Shown in pieces: positions 19,069 through 26,105 of a stretch of DNA of 27,196 nucleotides. The first letter of the stretch is position 1. Each line of letters begins with the position of its first letter. Below the pieces are notes generated by a model. That model saw only the letters and a list, made by a program, of their open reading frames with translations. It did no database searches and was not told the DNA's origin. The position numbers and the translations under genes were made by a program. The DNA is from a virus, in IMG/VR virus record IMGVR_UViG_3300034068_000648, positions 1 to 27,196 of that record; one strand, written 5' to 3'.

Positions 19069-21261
19069 ATGCCGCTAAACATTTTTGATGGTTCCAGTTG
19101 GAATCCTTTAAAAAAGATTCAAATCCATGATGGAACATCTTGGAACGATTCTAAGGCGGCTTATGTTTGGAATGGGTCTGAGTGGAAAAATCTACTAGGA
19201 ATAGTTCCAGTCAATACAGTTTTGCCAACTCTTTCTTTGCAAGGTTCATCATTTCTTTATGCTGCAGAACAAACAGTTTTAACAACAAATGGTACTTGGG
19301 AAAATTCACCAACAACATTTGAATATCAATGGCAAAAAGCTCCATATCCTACATCTAATTGGTCTAACATACTTGATAAAACAACAAGCTCTTTGGCATT
19401 ATCTGAAGACGAATGGGATTCTCAACAAACATTAAAATATGTTGGCTATGCGGTTAGGTGTAAAGTTTCGGCTACTAATGCAGATGGTAAAAATTCAGGA
19501 GATATATATACCTTATCAAGTCCAGTAATTGCTCCCGCTAATTTAGGAGATATAACTGTTAATGTTGTGTCAAATGGCGTAGTAGAGTTTACATGGGAAA
19601 AAGTAAAAGGCGCTAATGATTATTATATACAATACCAAGGACCAGAAGTAGCATTTACAGAAGTTACTAGTATGGTAAATAATACAGATTCTGCAAAAGG
19701 TGTATATTCTACATCAGGTACTACATGTAAATTTACAATTGACACAGGATCCGCTTCAGGAACTTTAGGAATATTAATTAATCCATTGAATACATCCAAT
19801 GTTTCTGGAACGTCATTAAGCGGATACGGCAAAAATGCATCGGTTACCGATTTAAAGCCAAACAAACCTTCAGTTGCAGCAGGAATGCTTTCTTACAGTT
19901 ACGGAGGAAAATTGGTTTGGTCTGCTACAAACATAACTGTAACTAGTTGGACAGTGTACAATGATGGTTCAGTATATGCAAGCTCTGCATCTTCAAGTCC
20001 TAGCACTAATTTCTTAGACATAGATCGACCTGGTGCTTCTCCAGATACATTTGGATCTTTTGTAGTATTAATTATAGGAACATCTCCAAGATTTACAGAG
20101 ACCGCCTGGCTTTCTTCTCCAGCCGTAACCATAACATATCCTCCAGCACCAAACACATGGAAATGCACAACCTCTACCAACGGCGGTGGCGTAGGCAACT
20201 GTAGTTATACTGACCCTGGTTTTGATAACTCCGCATCTGGTAGCGGCTACTCTCGTCAGTGCACATTTGGAACAACTTATCCAGCATGTCAATCAACTAA
20301 CCCAGCACCAGCTTCTCAATGGTATTGCACAACCTCTTCTCCAGGTGCTGGCGTAGGTAACTGTAGTTACACAGCCCCTGGTTTTGATAATTCAGGATCT
20401 GGTAGCGGCTACTCTCGTCAGTGTATATACAACAACACTGGAACATATCCAGCATGCCAATCAACAGATCCCGCACCAATAGGCATACAAAGCGAATGGC
20501 ATTGTACAACCTCTAGTCCTGGAGCTGGCGTAGGTAATTGCAGCTACACAAAACCTGGTTCCGACACGTCCGCATCTGGTAGCGGCTACTCTCGTCAGTG
20601 TTCGTTTGGGACAAGTTATCCAGCATGTCAATCAACTGACCCAGCACCAGTTTTTGCACCACCGTTCTTCCCACCGTTCTTCCCACCGTTCTTCCCACCA
20701 AGTTTTGGAGTCGATGGTGGCATACCACCGTTCTTCCCACCAATTTTTGAACCAAACGTTCCACCGTTCTTCCCACCATCATTTAAGGGAGGTAAAGCCT
20801 GTATATCACCAGACGGACTTGTCTTTACTAAAAATGGTTTAGTAAAAGCAAAAGATATTTTTGTTGGAGATGACCTTATATCGATTAGCCGTTCAAACAT
20901 AAACCTTAATTCTGTATCTCAAAATAAGACATCACAGGAATTACCATCCGTTATTGAATTTTCAAATGTAAAGGTTGTTTCTATAACAGAAAAAACTTCA
21001 ACATTAATTGGATTTAATAAAATTGGTAAAAACTATTCTATTAATCAGCCTATATTTATTAAAAATTCAGAAGGAATAGAATATAGAAATGCTGGAGATA
21101 TTAATATTGGGGATGTAATTATAAATGTAGATTCAAGCGGGTCAGTCTCAAATATTGTAGTAGAATCAATTGAAGTAGATGATTTTGATTCAAAGGTTTA
21201 TGATATTAGAACTTCCCCAGAACCTTGGTTTATTGTTAATTCTACTATAGCCATAGCATAA
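19069..21261 (+). CDS. Adhesin with Cys repeats, Phe/Pro linker and Hint-like domain (730 aa)
   Basis: Domains in order: dGSSW/GTSW/NGSEW attachment repeats (1-45), two Ig/Fn3-like beta domains (about 48-360), three Cys-rich repeats starting at W364, W418 and W477, each with four Cys and the phrase GSGYSRQC. A (FFPP)n linker follows (about 530-573). From C578 to the end comes a Hint (hedgehog/intein) fold: CISPDGLVFTKNGLVKAKDI with GDDLISI, NYSINQPIFIKN, and VYDIRTSPEPWFIVNSTIAI. The block-B His is replaced by Gln (INQPIF) and no terminal Asn remains, so splicing is unlikely. A partner with the same linker and Hint domain starts at 26106. It is a virion surface protein by context. Confidence 0.75.
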   Translation: MPLNIFDGSSWNPLKKIQIHDGTSWNDSKAAYVWNGSEWKNLLGIVPVNTVLPTLSLQGSSFLYAAEQTVLTTNGTWENSPTTFEYQWQKAPYPTSNWSNILDKTTSSLALSEDEWDSQQTLKYVGYAVRCKVSATNADGKNSGDIYTLSSPVIAPANLGDITVNVVSNGVVEFTWEKVKGANDYYIQYQGPEVAFTEVTSMVNNTDSAKGVYSTSGTTCKFTIDTGSASGTLGILINPLNTSNVSGTSLSGYGKNASVTDLKPNKPSVAAGMLSYSYGGKLVWSATNITVTSWTVYNDGSVYASSASSSPSTNFLDIDRPGASPDTFGSFVVLIIGTSPRFTETAWLSSPAVTITYPPAPNTWKCTTSTNGGGVGNCSYTDPGFDNSASGSGYSRQCTFGTTYPACQSTNPAPASQWYCTTSSPGAGVGNCSYTAPGFDNSGSGSGYSRQCIYNNTGTYPACQSTDPAPIGIQSEWHCTTSSPGAGVGNCSYTKPGSDTSASGSGYSRQCSFGTSYPACQSTDPAPVFAPPFFPPFFPPFFPPSFGVDGGIPPFFPPIFEPNVPPFFPPSFKGGKACISPDGLVFTKNGLVKAKDIFVGDDLISISRSNINLNSVSQNKTSQELPSVIEFSNVKVVSITEKTSTLIGFNKIGKNYSINQPIFIKNSEGIEYRNAGDINIGDVIINVDSSGSVSNIVVESIEVDDFDSKVYDIRTSPEPWFIVNSTIAIA
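20158..20645 (+). repeat. Three tandem Cys-rich repeats
   Basis: Three related copies of about 160-180 bp encode a 52-59 residue unit with C-x-T-S start, GVGNCSYT, GSGYSRQC and YPACQSTxPAP. They probably form disulfide-linked or metal-bound extracellular units. Confidence 0.8.
20656..20780 (+). repeat. FFPP tandem repeat linker
   Basis: Near-perfect 12-bp units (CCGTTCTTCCCA) encode repeated PFFP. A first run of three is followed by two further single copies. This is a prolyl/aromatic linker that leads into the Hint-like domain. Confidence 0.85.
20800..21258 (+). other. Hint-like C-terminal domain coding region
   Basis: Encodes residues C578-A730 of the adhesin. Keeps the block-A Cys and GD turn, has Gln in place of block-B His, and ends without the Asn needed for C-terminal cleavage. 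Confidence 0.65.
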
Positions 21262-21276
21262 TTTTTATGCTATAAT
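21253..21276 (+). promoter_or_regulatory. Hairpin overlapping an extended -10
   Basis: Stem ATAGCATAA/TTATGCTAT with a 3-nt loop (21253-21273), spanning the stop of the adhesin. Its right arm contains TGCTATAAT (hexamer 21271-21276) and is followed by TTTTAAAAAAGGAG before the next gene. Another end-start fusion. Confidence 0.5.
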
Positions 21277-21296
21277 TTTAAAAAAGGAGATTTACC

Positions 21297-21527
21297 GTGT
21301 CTATAAAAAGAGATATTGACGGAGAAGTATTTTTTGTTCTTGTTGATAATGAGTTTGCTGGATGGTTTGCTATACCAACAGGAGACTTTCAAACAGAAAT
21401 ATTAAGATCAGGACTATCAAGTAACCCTAAAATAATAAATTTTACAGATTTGCCTATAGAAATATCACAACTTCCAACCCCAGCATCTGGATGGAAATGG
21501 AACGGCACATCATTTAACAAGGATTAA
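21297..21527 (+). CDS. Small tail-associated protein (76 aa), GTG start
   Basis: Starts with GTG (21297) behind AAAAAAGGAGATTT. Begins MSIKRDIDGEVFFVLVDNEF and ends GWKWNGTSFNKD. The Trp-rich end (SGWKWNGTSF) is typical of small fibre-linked phage proteins. Possibly a fibre chaperone or tip protein; not identified. Confidence 0.65.
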   Translation: MSIKRDIDGEVFFVLVDNEFAGWFAIPTGDFQTEILRSGLSSNPKIINFTDLPIEISQLPTPASGWKWNGTSFNKD

Positions 21528-21529
21528 TT

Positions 21530-21769
21530 ATGACTTCAAGGTGGAAAACAATAAAAGCAAACCTAGTTGATCCAAATACCGTCAAGCCATGGGATATGCT
21601 AAATCCAAATACCGTATGGACTACTGATGAAAAAAAAGAACAAAGACTAAATATTTGCAGGGGATGTCCTGAGTTCATATCATTAACTACACAATGTAAA
21701 CAATGTGGCTGTCTAATGAAAATGAAGACAGCAATGGAAGCAGCAACCTGCCCATTGTCAAAATGGTAA
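21530..21769 (+). CDS. Zinc-binding Cys-rich protein (79 aa)
   Basis: ICRGCPEFISLTTQCKQCGC and ATCPLSKW place six Cys in two CxxC pairs plus extras. This arrangement recalls small zinc proteins found among fibre genes in other phages (DUF6171-like), but the function is unknown. It starts 2 bases after the previous stop. It is the only Cys-rich non-fibre protein in the tail run, so it may assist folding or act early in the late phase. Confidence 0.65.
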   Translation: MTSRWKTIKANLVDPNTVKPWDMLNPNTVWTTDEKKEQRLNICRGCPEFISLTTQCKQCGCLMKMKTAMEAATCPLSKW

Positions 21770-21842
21770 AATAAACCTTCTTTGTAAAAAATAATAAGGT
21801 ATAATTATCTAAGCAACATAATTACACATAGGGGGTAGTCAA

Positions 21843-22400
21843 TTGGCCACCAATTATCCATCTAGCTTAGATCAATTAGTTAATCCTAATTCTTCCGACG
21901 AGCTATCATCACCATCTCATTCGCAGCAACATATAAATGCAAATGATGCCATTGAAGCATTAGAAACAAAAGTTGGTGTAAACGGTTCAACAGATCCTGC
22001 ATCACTGACGTACAAAGTATCTACTATTGAAACTACGTTAATCAATTTAGACAATAGCACAGACAACGTTATAGAGCTTCTTGGATTAGAAGGCAACAAT
22101 GACCTTGCAGTCTATGGTATTGAAAACGCTACAAACGTAGACTCTTTTTCAAAGAGCGTATGGAGAACAGCTAAATATAACATTCAGGTGACAAAAAATT
22201 CCGATGTTTATACATCAGAAATTCTTGTTTCTCATAACGGAACAGACATAATGGTTTCAGAATCAAACATTATCTCAAACACAAACACTAGTTTATTTTC
22301 TTATACCTTTGAAGAAAACTCAGGTATAATTAGTTTAAGAGTCACCCCTGTTTCTGGTTCTATCTCAGTAAGATATATCAGAACAACGCTTAAAGCATAA
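21843..22400 (+). CDS. Fibre/collar protein (185 aa), TTG start
   Basis: TTG start at 21843 (ATNYPSSLDQLVNPNSSDEL) behind AGGGGGTAG. The phrase PSHSQQHINANDAIEALETK is common in phage fibre or collar proteins. Residues about 110-185 (FSKSVWRTAKYNIQVTKNSD to the end) form a beta domain also seen at the end of the next gene, so the two share a module. Structural. Confidence 0.75.
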   Translation: MATNYPSSLDQLVNPNSSDELSSPSHSQQHINANDAIEALETKVGVNGSTDPASLTYKVSTIETTLINLDNSTDNVIELLGLEGNNDLAVYGIENATNVDSFSKSVWRTAKYNIQVTKNSDVYTSEILVSHNGTDIMVSESNIISNTNTSLFSYTFEENSGIISLRVTPVSGSISVRYIRTTLKA

Positions 22401-22430
22401 CAAAAAAAGCAATAAGAGGAGTCATATAAA

Positions 22431-23585
22431 ATGGCAACAGTAGTAAAAAACTTTAGAATTAAATCAGGCCTTATAGTTGAGGGTGCTACAGGTACAATCA
22501 ATGGTCAAAATATACTTACAGAAACAGGCGGAAATGCTTACATCCTCAACCTTGTTGGCGGTGCTACTCTTGTAAAATCCGTAGACGCAGGAACATTTGC
22601 AGTCGATGGTGCAGGCAATCTTACAGTAAAGGCTAACGTATTTGACGCTTATGGATCAGCTTCATCTGCTCAGTCTGCAGCAATTTCTGCAGCATCATCA
22701 GATGCAACTACAAAGGCTAACGCAGCGCAATCTGCAGCAATTACAGCTGCAGCAACAGATGCAACTACTAAGGTAGCAGCAGAAGCAGCACTTAGAGTAT
22801 CAGGAGACGCAGCTTCAGTAGCTACAGCAGCAGCAGACGCAACTACAAAGGCTAACGCAGCGCAAGCAGCAGCAGAAGCAACAGCAGCAGCCGCTCTTTC
22901 ATCTGCAATATCAACAGAGGTTTCAAATCGTAACACAGCAATTTCTGGCGCAGTAAGCACATTAGTAGATGGCGCACCAGACCTTCTTAATACATTAAAT
23001 GAATTAGCAGCAGCAATTAATGATGATGCTAATTACACAACAACTATTACAACAGCTCTTGCAACAAAAGCTACCTCAGCCCAAGTTGCTACAGACATAG
23101 CAGCAGAAGCAGCACTTAGAGTATCAGGCGACGCAGCTTCAGTATCAACTGCAGCAGCAGACGCAACAACTAAGGCCAACGCAGCGCAAGCAGCAGCAGA
23201 AGCAACAGCAGCAGCCGCTAATACAGCACAGCAAAACGGAACAACAGCATTTACAGCATTAAACGTAAATGATCAAGCTAAGCAATTTGCAGCTTCATCA
23301 TCTGGAACAGCATCAGTTGCTGGAACAGCTTATGAGTGGGCAAAGGCAGACTACCGCTCAGCCAAAGTTCTTGTTAAAATTGACAACGCAACACACAATG
23401 AAGTATCAGAGGTTCTAATAACACTAGACTCGTCAGACAATGTAGCAGTTACAGAATATGCAATTGTCGGAACTAATGGATCAAGAGGAACTATCACAGC
23501 AGACGTATCAGGTTCAAATGTACGAATAAGAGTAACTCCAGTAGATAACTCAACAGTTAAAGTATCTGGAACACTTCTTAAATAA
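22431..23585 (+). CDS. Ala-rich coiled-coil fibre (384 aa)
   Basis: N-terminus MATVVKNFRIKSGLIVEGAT is shared with the next gene. Residues about 65-270 are a long Ala/Ser/Thr helical shaft (SAAISAASSDATTKANAAQS and similar). A 121-bp unit of it is duplicated (22775-22895 and 23099-23219). GAPDLLNTLNELAAAINDDA is a module shared with two other fibres. The C-terminal beta domain matches the previous gene. Trimeric fibre shaft is likely. Confidence 0.8.
   Translation: MATVVKNFRIKSGLIVEGATGTINGQNILTETGGNAYILNLVGGATLVKSVDAGTFAVDGAGNLTVKANVFDAYGSASSAQSAAISAASSDATTKANAAQSAAITAAATDATTKVAAEAALRVSGDAASVATAAADATTKANAAQAAAEATAAAALSSAISTEVSNRNTAISGAVSTLVDGAPDLLNTLNELAAAINDDANYTTTITTALATKATSAQVATDIAAEAALRVSGDAASVSTAAADATTKANAAQAAAEATAAAANTAQQNGTTAFTALNVNDQAKQFAASSSGTASVAGTAYEWAKADYRSAKVLVKIDNATHNEVSEVLITLDSSDNVAVTEYAIVGTNGSRGTITADVSGSNVRIRVTPVDNSTVKVSGTLLK
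22775..22895 (+). repeat. 121-bp direct repeat, copy 1
   Basis: Almost identical to 23099-23219; encodes about 40 residues of the Ala-rich shaft (AAEAALRVSGDAASV...). The copies are separated by about 200 bp of related but distinct sequence. Confidence 0.85.
23099..23219 (+). repeat. 121-bp direct repeat, copy 2
   Basis: Second copy of the shaft unit, with a few base changes (for example GGCGACGCAG for GGAGACGCAG). Confidence 0.85.
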
Positions 23586-23600
23586 TTAAATAAACGGCCT

Positions 23601-23622
23601 GGGGAGAGCCTGAAATCTCCCC
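23601..23622 (+). terminator. Hairpin between fibre genes
   Basis: Stem GGGGAGA/TCTCCCC (23601-23607 and 23616-23622), 8-nt loop, followed by ACAAAAAACAC. No T-tract, so it is a weak or processing site rather than a firm terminator. Confidence 0.4.
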
Positions 23623-23654
23623 ACAAAAAACACTTAGGGGATATGTGAACTTAA

Positions 23655-24188
23655 ATGGCAACAGTAAATAAGAATTTTAGAGTTAAGAATGGACTAAATG
23701 TCGCAGGCACTGCTACGTTTGAGTCTAATGTTGTATTAGGGTCTACTCCCTTAAGATTTGATACCGTAACAAACAAATTACAAATTCAGCTAAATGGCCA
23801 ATGGATGCCAATAGCTTTAAATTCAGAAGTTCCAGACGAAAACACAATGATCAATTTAATGGACGTAGGTCTTGCAATTGATTACAATGGTGAGCCAATC
23901 TATACAATTCAAGCTAATGGGGTATCTACAACAGCAACTAAATTTGCTGATGGCGGAAGCCCATCAACTCCAACTTATGGAATGGTTTTTGATTCTGGAA
24001 ACGTAGACTGGGAAGCAACCCCAGATATAAGCTTCATGGATATAGGTCTTGCAATTGATTACAATGGTCAACCAGTATATACAGTTCAAGGCAACGGGGT
24101 TTCAACATCGGCAAATAAATATGCAAATGGTGGATACCCAGACACTTTAGTGTACGAATTAACTTTTGATTCAGGCACTTTAGTATAA
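23655..24188 (+). CDS. Fibre protein with 47-aa duplication (177 aa)
   Basis: N-terminus MATVNKNFRVKNGLNVAGTA is like the previous fibre. Residues about 70-116 and 128-174 are two copies of one unit (MDVGLAIDYNGEPIYTIQAN and MDIGLAIDYNGQPVYTVQGN). All-beta. The motif FDTVTNKLQIQLNGQWMPI is the fibre-attachment signature. Structural tail protein. Confidence 0.8.
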   Translation: MATVNKNFRVKNGLNVAGTATFESNVVLGSTPLRFDTVTNKLQIQLNGQWMPIALNSEVPDENTMINLMDVGLAIDYNGEPIYTIQANGVSTTATKFADGGSPSTPTYGMVFDSGNVDWEATPDISFMDIGLAIDYNGQPVYTVQGNGVSTSANKYANGGYPDTLVYELTFDSGTLV

Positions 24189-24196
24189 ATAAATAA

Positions 24197-24205
24197 TGGT
24201 ATAAT
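24197..24205 (+). promoter_or_regulatory. Possible extended -10 promoter for the next fibre
   Basis: TGGTATAAT (24197-24205) upstream of the Mtd-type fibre gene; no good -35 at the normal distance. RNA would begin near 24212. Confidence 0.35.
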
Positions 24206-24236
24206 AATCTAATATAAAGTAACAAAGGGAGAAAAA

Positions 24237-26072
24237 ATGTCAACAGTAAGAATTCAAGTTCGAAGAGGATCAGCAACAGACTGGTCTGGAGTAAATCCAA
24301 TACTTGCAGCAGGAGAGCTAGGCGTTGAAACAAACACTAGAAAAATTAAAGTTGGAGATGGATCCACCGCATGGAATTCCCTTTCTTACGTAGCAGCAGA
24401 TGCACCTGAAATTGGAGAAATTTCACAAGACGCAATCAATACAGCACTTACAATGGGTGCAGGTTTAACAAAGACTTATAATGATGGCGCAAATACAATT
24501 ACAATTTCTGTAGATTCAGCAGTAGTAGCAACAGTAGCCTATGTTGATGCAGCAGTAACTGGACTTACAAATTCAACAGCAAGCACATACTTAGAGAATT
24601 CAGATCGTGGATCAGCAAATGGTGTTGCTTCACTTGATGGAAACATTAAGGTTCCAGAGGCACAATTAAAGCTAACAGGACTAGCAACAGATATTTCAAC
24701 AAGTGGAAGCATATCAGGAGAAAATTTAACATTAGCTGGAAATCTTTTTGTTAATGGAACAACTGTAACATTAGATACAGCTAACTTTACAACAGAAGAT
24801 CCACTAATTGCATTAGCATCAACCAACGCAGGAAATGCTTTAGATCTAGGATTTGTAGCTAAACACAATGATGGAGTTGCTAATCACACAGGATTTGCAA
24901 GAGATGCATCTGCTAATAAATGGAAACTCTTTACAGGAGTAACCGATGCACCAACCACTACAATTAATTTTAGCCAAGGAGGCCTAGATGATCTTGAGCT
25001 TAGAAACCTTACAGCAACAGATATCGGCTTAACTAACTTAACAGTAACAGGATCAGTAACACTTCCTGCAGGCTCTGTAGAAACAGCAGATTTAGCAACC
25101 GATGCAATATCTACAGTAAAAATTCTAAATGGTGCAGTAACTGCAGATAAAATTGCAGTTGATGCAATAACTGCAGAAAAAATTGCAGATCTTCAAATTA
25201 CAAATGATCATGTAAGTGCTACTGCAGCAATTCACCAAGACAAAATTTCTGGACTAGGTGCATCTCTTGCAGCTAAATCAGATTTGGCCTCACCAACATT
25301 TACTGGTACAGTAACTCTTCCAAGTACAACATCAATTGGTACAGTTTCTTCAACAGAAATTGGATACCTAGATGGAGTTACATCATCAGTTCAAACACAA
25401 ATTACAGCAGCAGCTACCGCTCTTTCAGCCCATGAAGCAGACACTACAAATGTTCATGGAATTGCAGATACAGCACTTCTAGCACTTAAGTCAGAGGTTG
25501 CAGCAGTAACACCAGCAACACTTGGACTTGGAAATGTTGACAATACTTCTGATGCTAATAAGCCAGTATCAACAGCACAGTCTTCAGCAATCGCAACAGC
25601 AAAATCTGAAGCAATTGCAGACGCAACATCACAGGTAAGCGCACTTATATCTGGTGCACCAGCAGCAATGAATACACTTGATGAACTTGCTCAAGCACTT
25701 GGAGATGACGCAAACTTTGCAGCATCAGTAACAACCAGCCTTGGATTAAAGGTAGATTCTTTAACACCAATCGTTGCAAAAACAGCATCATATACACTTT
25801 CATCACTAACTGAAAGAGATGATCTAATCGAAATGGGATCAGGATCACCTCTAACCTTAACAATACCAGAAGACGCAACTCTAGACTTCCCAATCGGAAC
25901 ATCTATTGATATTCTTCAAACTGGAGCTGGACAAGTAACAATTGCCCCAGTATCAGGAACAGTTACAGTTAACGCAACACCTGGCCTAAAGCTTCGTACA
26001 ACCTGGTCATCTTGTACTCTCTTTAAGAGAGCAGCAAATACATGGGTTGTCTACGGCGACTTGATGGCGTAA
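24237..26072 (+). CDS. Tail fibre with Mtd-type N-terminal domain (611 aa)
   Basis: N-terminus RIQVRRGSATDWSGVNPILA with GELGVETNTRKIKVGDGSTA is the same mounting domain as at 17565. The middle is a long repeated shaft with GAPAAMNTLDELAQALGDDA from residue about 473. The C-terminus (DILQTGAGQVTIAPVSGTVT to VYGDLMA) is the common closing domain of phage fibres, ending in W-x-V-Y-G-D-L. GGGAG Shine-Dalgarno. Receptor-binding or fibre-shaft role. Confidence 0.85.
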   Translation: MSTVRIQVRRGSATDWSGVNPILAAGELGVETNTRKIKVGDGSTAWNSLSYVAADAPEIGEISQDAINTALTMGAGLTKTYNDGANTITISVDSAVVATVAYVDAAVTGLTNSTASTYLENSDRGSANGVASLDGNIKVPEAQLKLTGLATDISTSGSISGENLTLAGNLFVNGTTVTLDTANFTTEDPLIALASTNAGNALDLGFVAKHNDGVANHTGFARDASANKWKLFTGVTDAPTTTINFSQGGLDDLELRNLTATDIGLTNLTVTGSVTLPAGSVETADLATDAISTVKILNGAVTADKIAVDAITAEKIADLQITNDHVSATAAIHQDKISGLGASLAAKSDLASPTFTGTVTLPSTTSIGTVSSTEIGYLDGVTSSVQTQITAAATALSAHEADTTNVHGIADTALLALKSEVAAVTPATLGLGNVDNTSDANKPVSTAQSSAIATAKSEAIADATSQVSALISGAPAAMNTLDELAQALGDDANFAASVTTSLGLKVDSLTPIVAKTASYTLSSLTERDDLIEMGSGSPLTLTIPEDATLDFPIGTSIDILQTGAGQVTIAPVSGTVTVNATPGLKLRTTWSSCTLFKRAANTWVVYGDLMA

Positions 26073-26105
26073 TACAAATTTAAATAGTTAAAAAGGAGAT
26101 TCAAA

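Noticed and set aside
20606-20900. Repetitive ORFs in the other frames of the Phe/Pro repeats (also 26605-26895)
   Set aside because: They are frame shadows of the tandem repeats and lack start signals; the fibre frames continue through them.
20800-21258. Active intein
   Set aside because: No C-extein follows, the terminal Asn is absent and the block-B His is replaced, so splicing is not supported.
17565-26072. Diversity-generating retroelement suggested by the Mtd-type N-terminal domains
   Set aside because: No reverse transcriptase, no template/variable repeat pair with adenine-biased differences seen; the Mtd N-terminal domain alone is a common mounting module.
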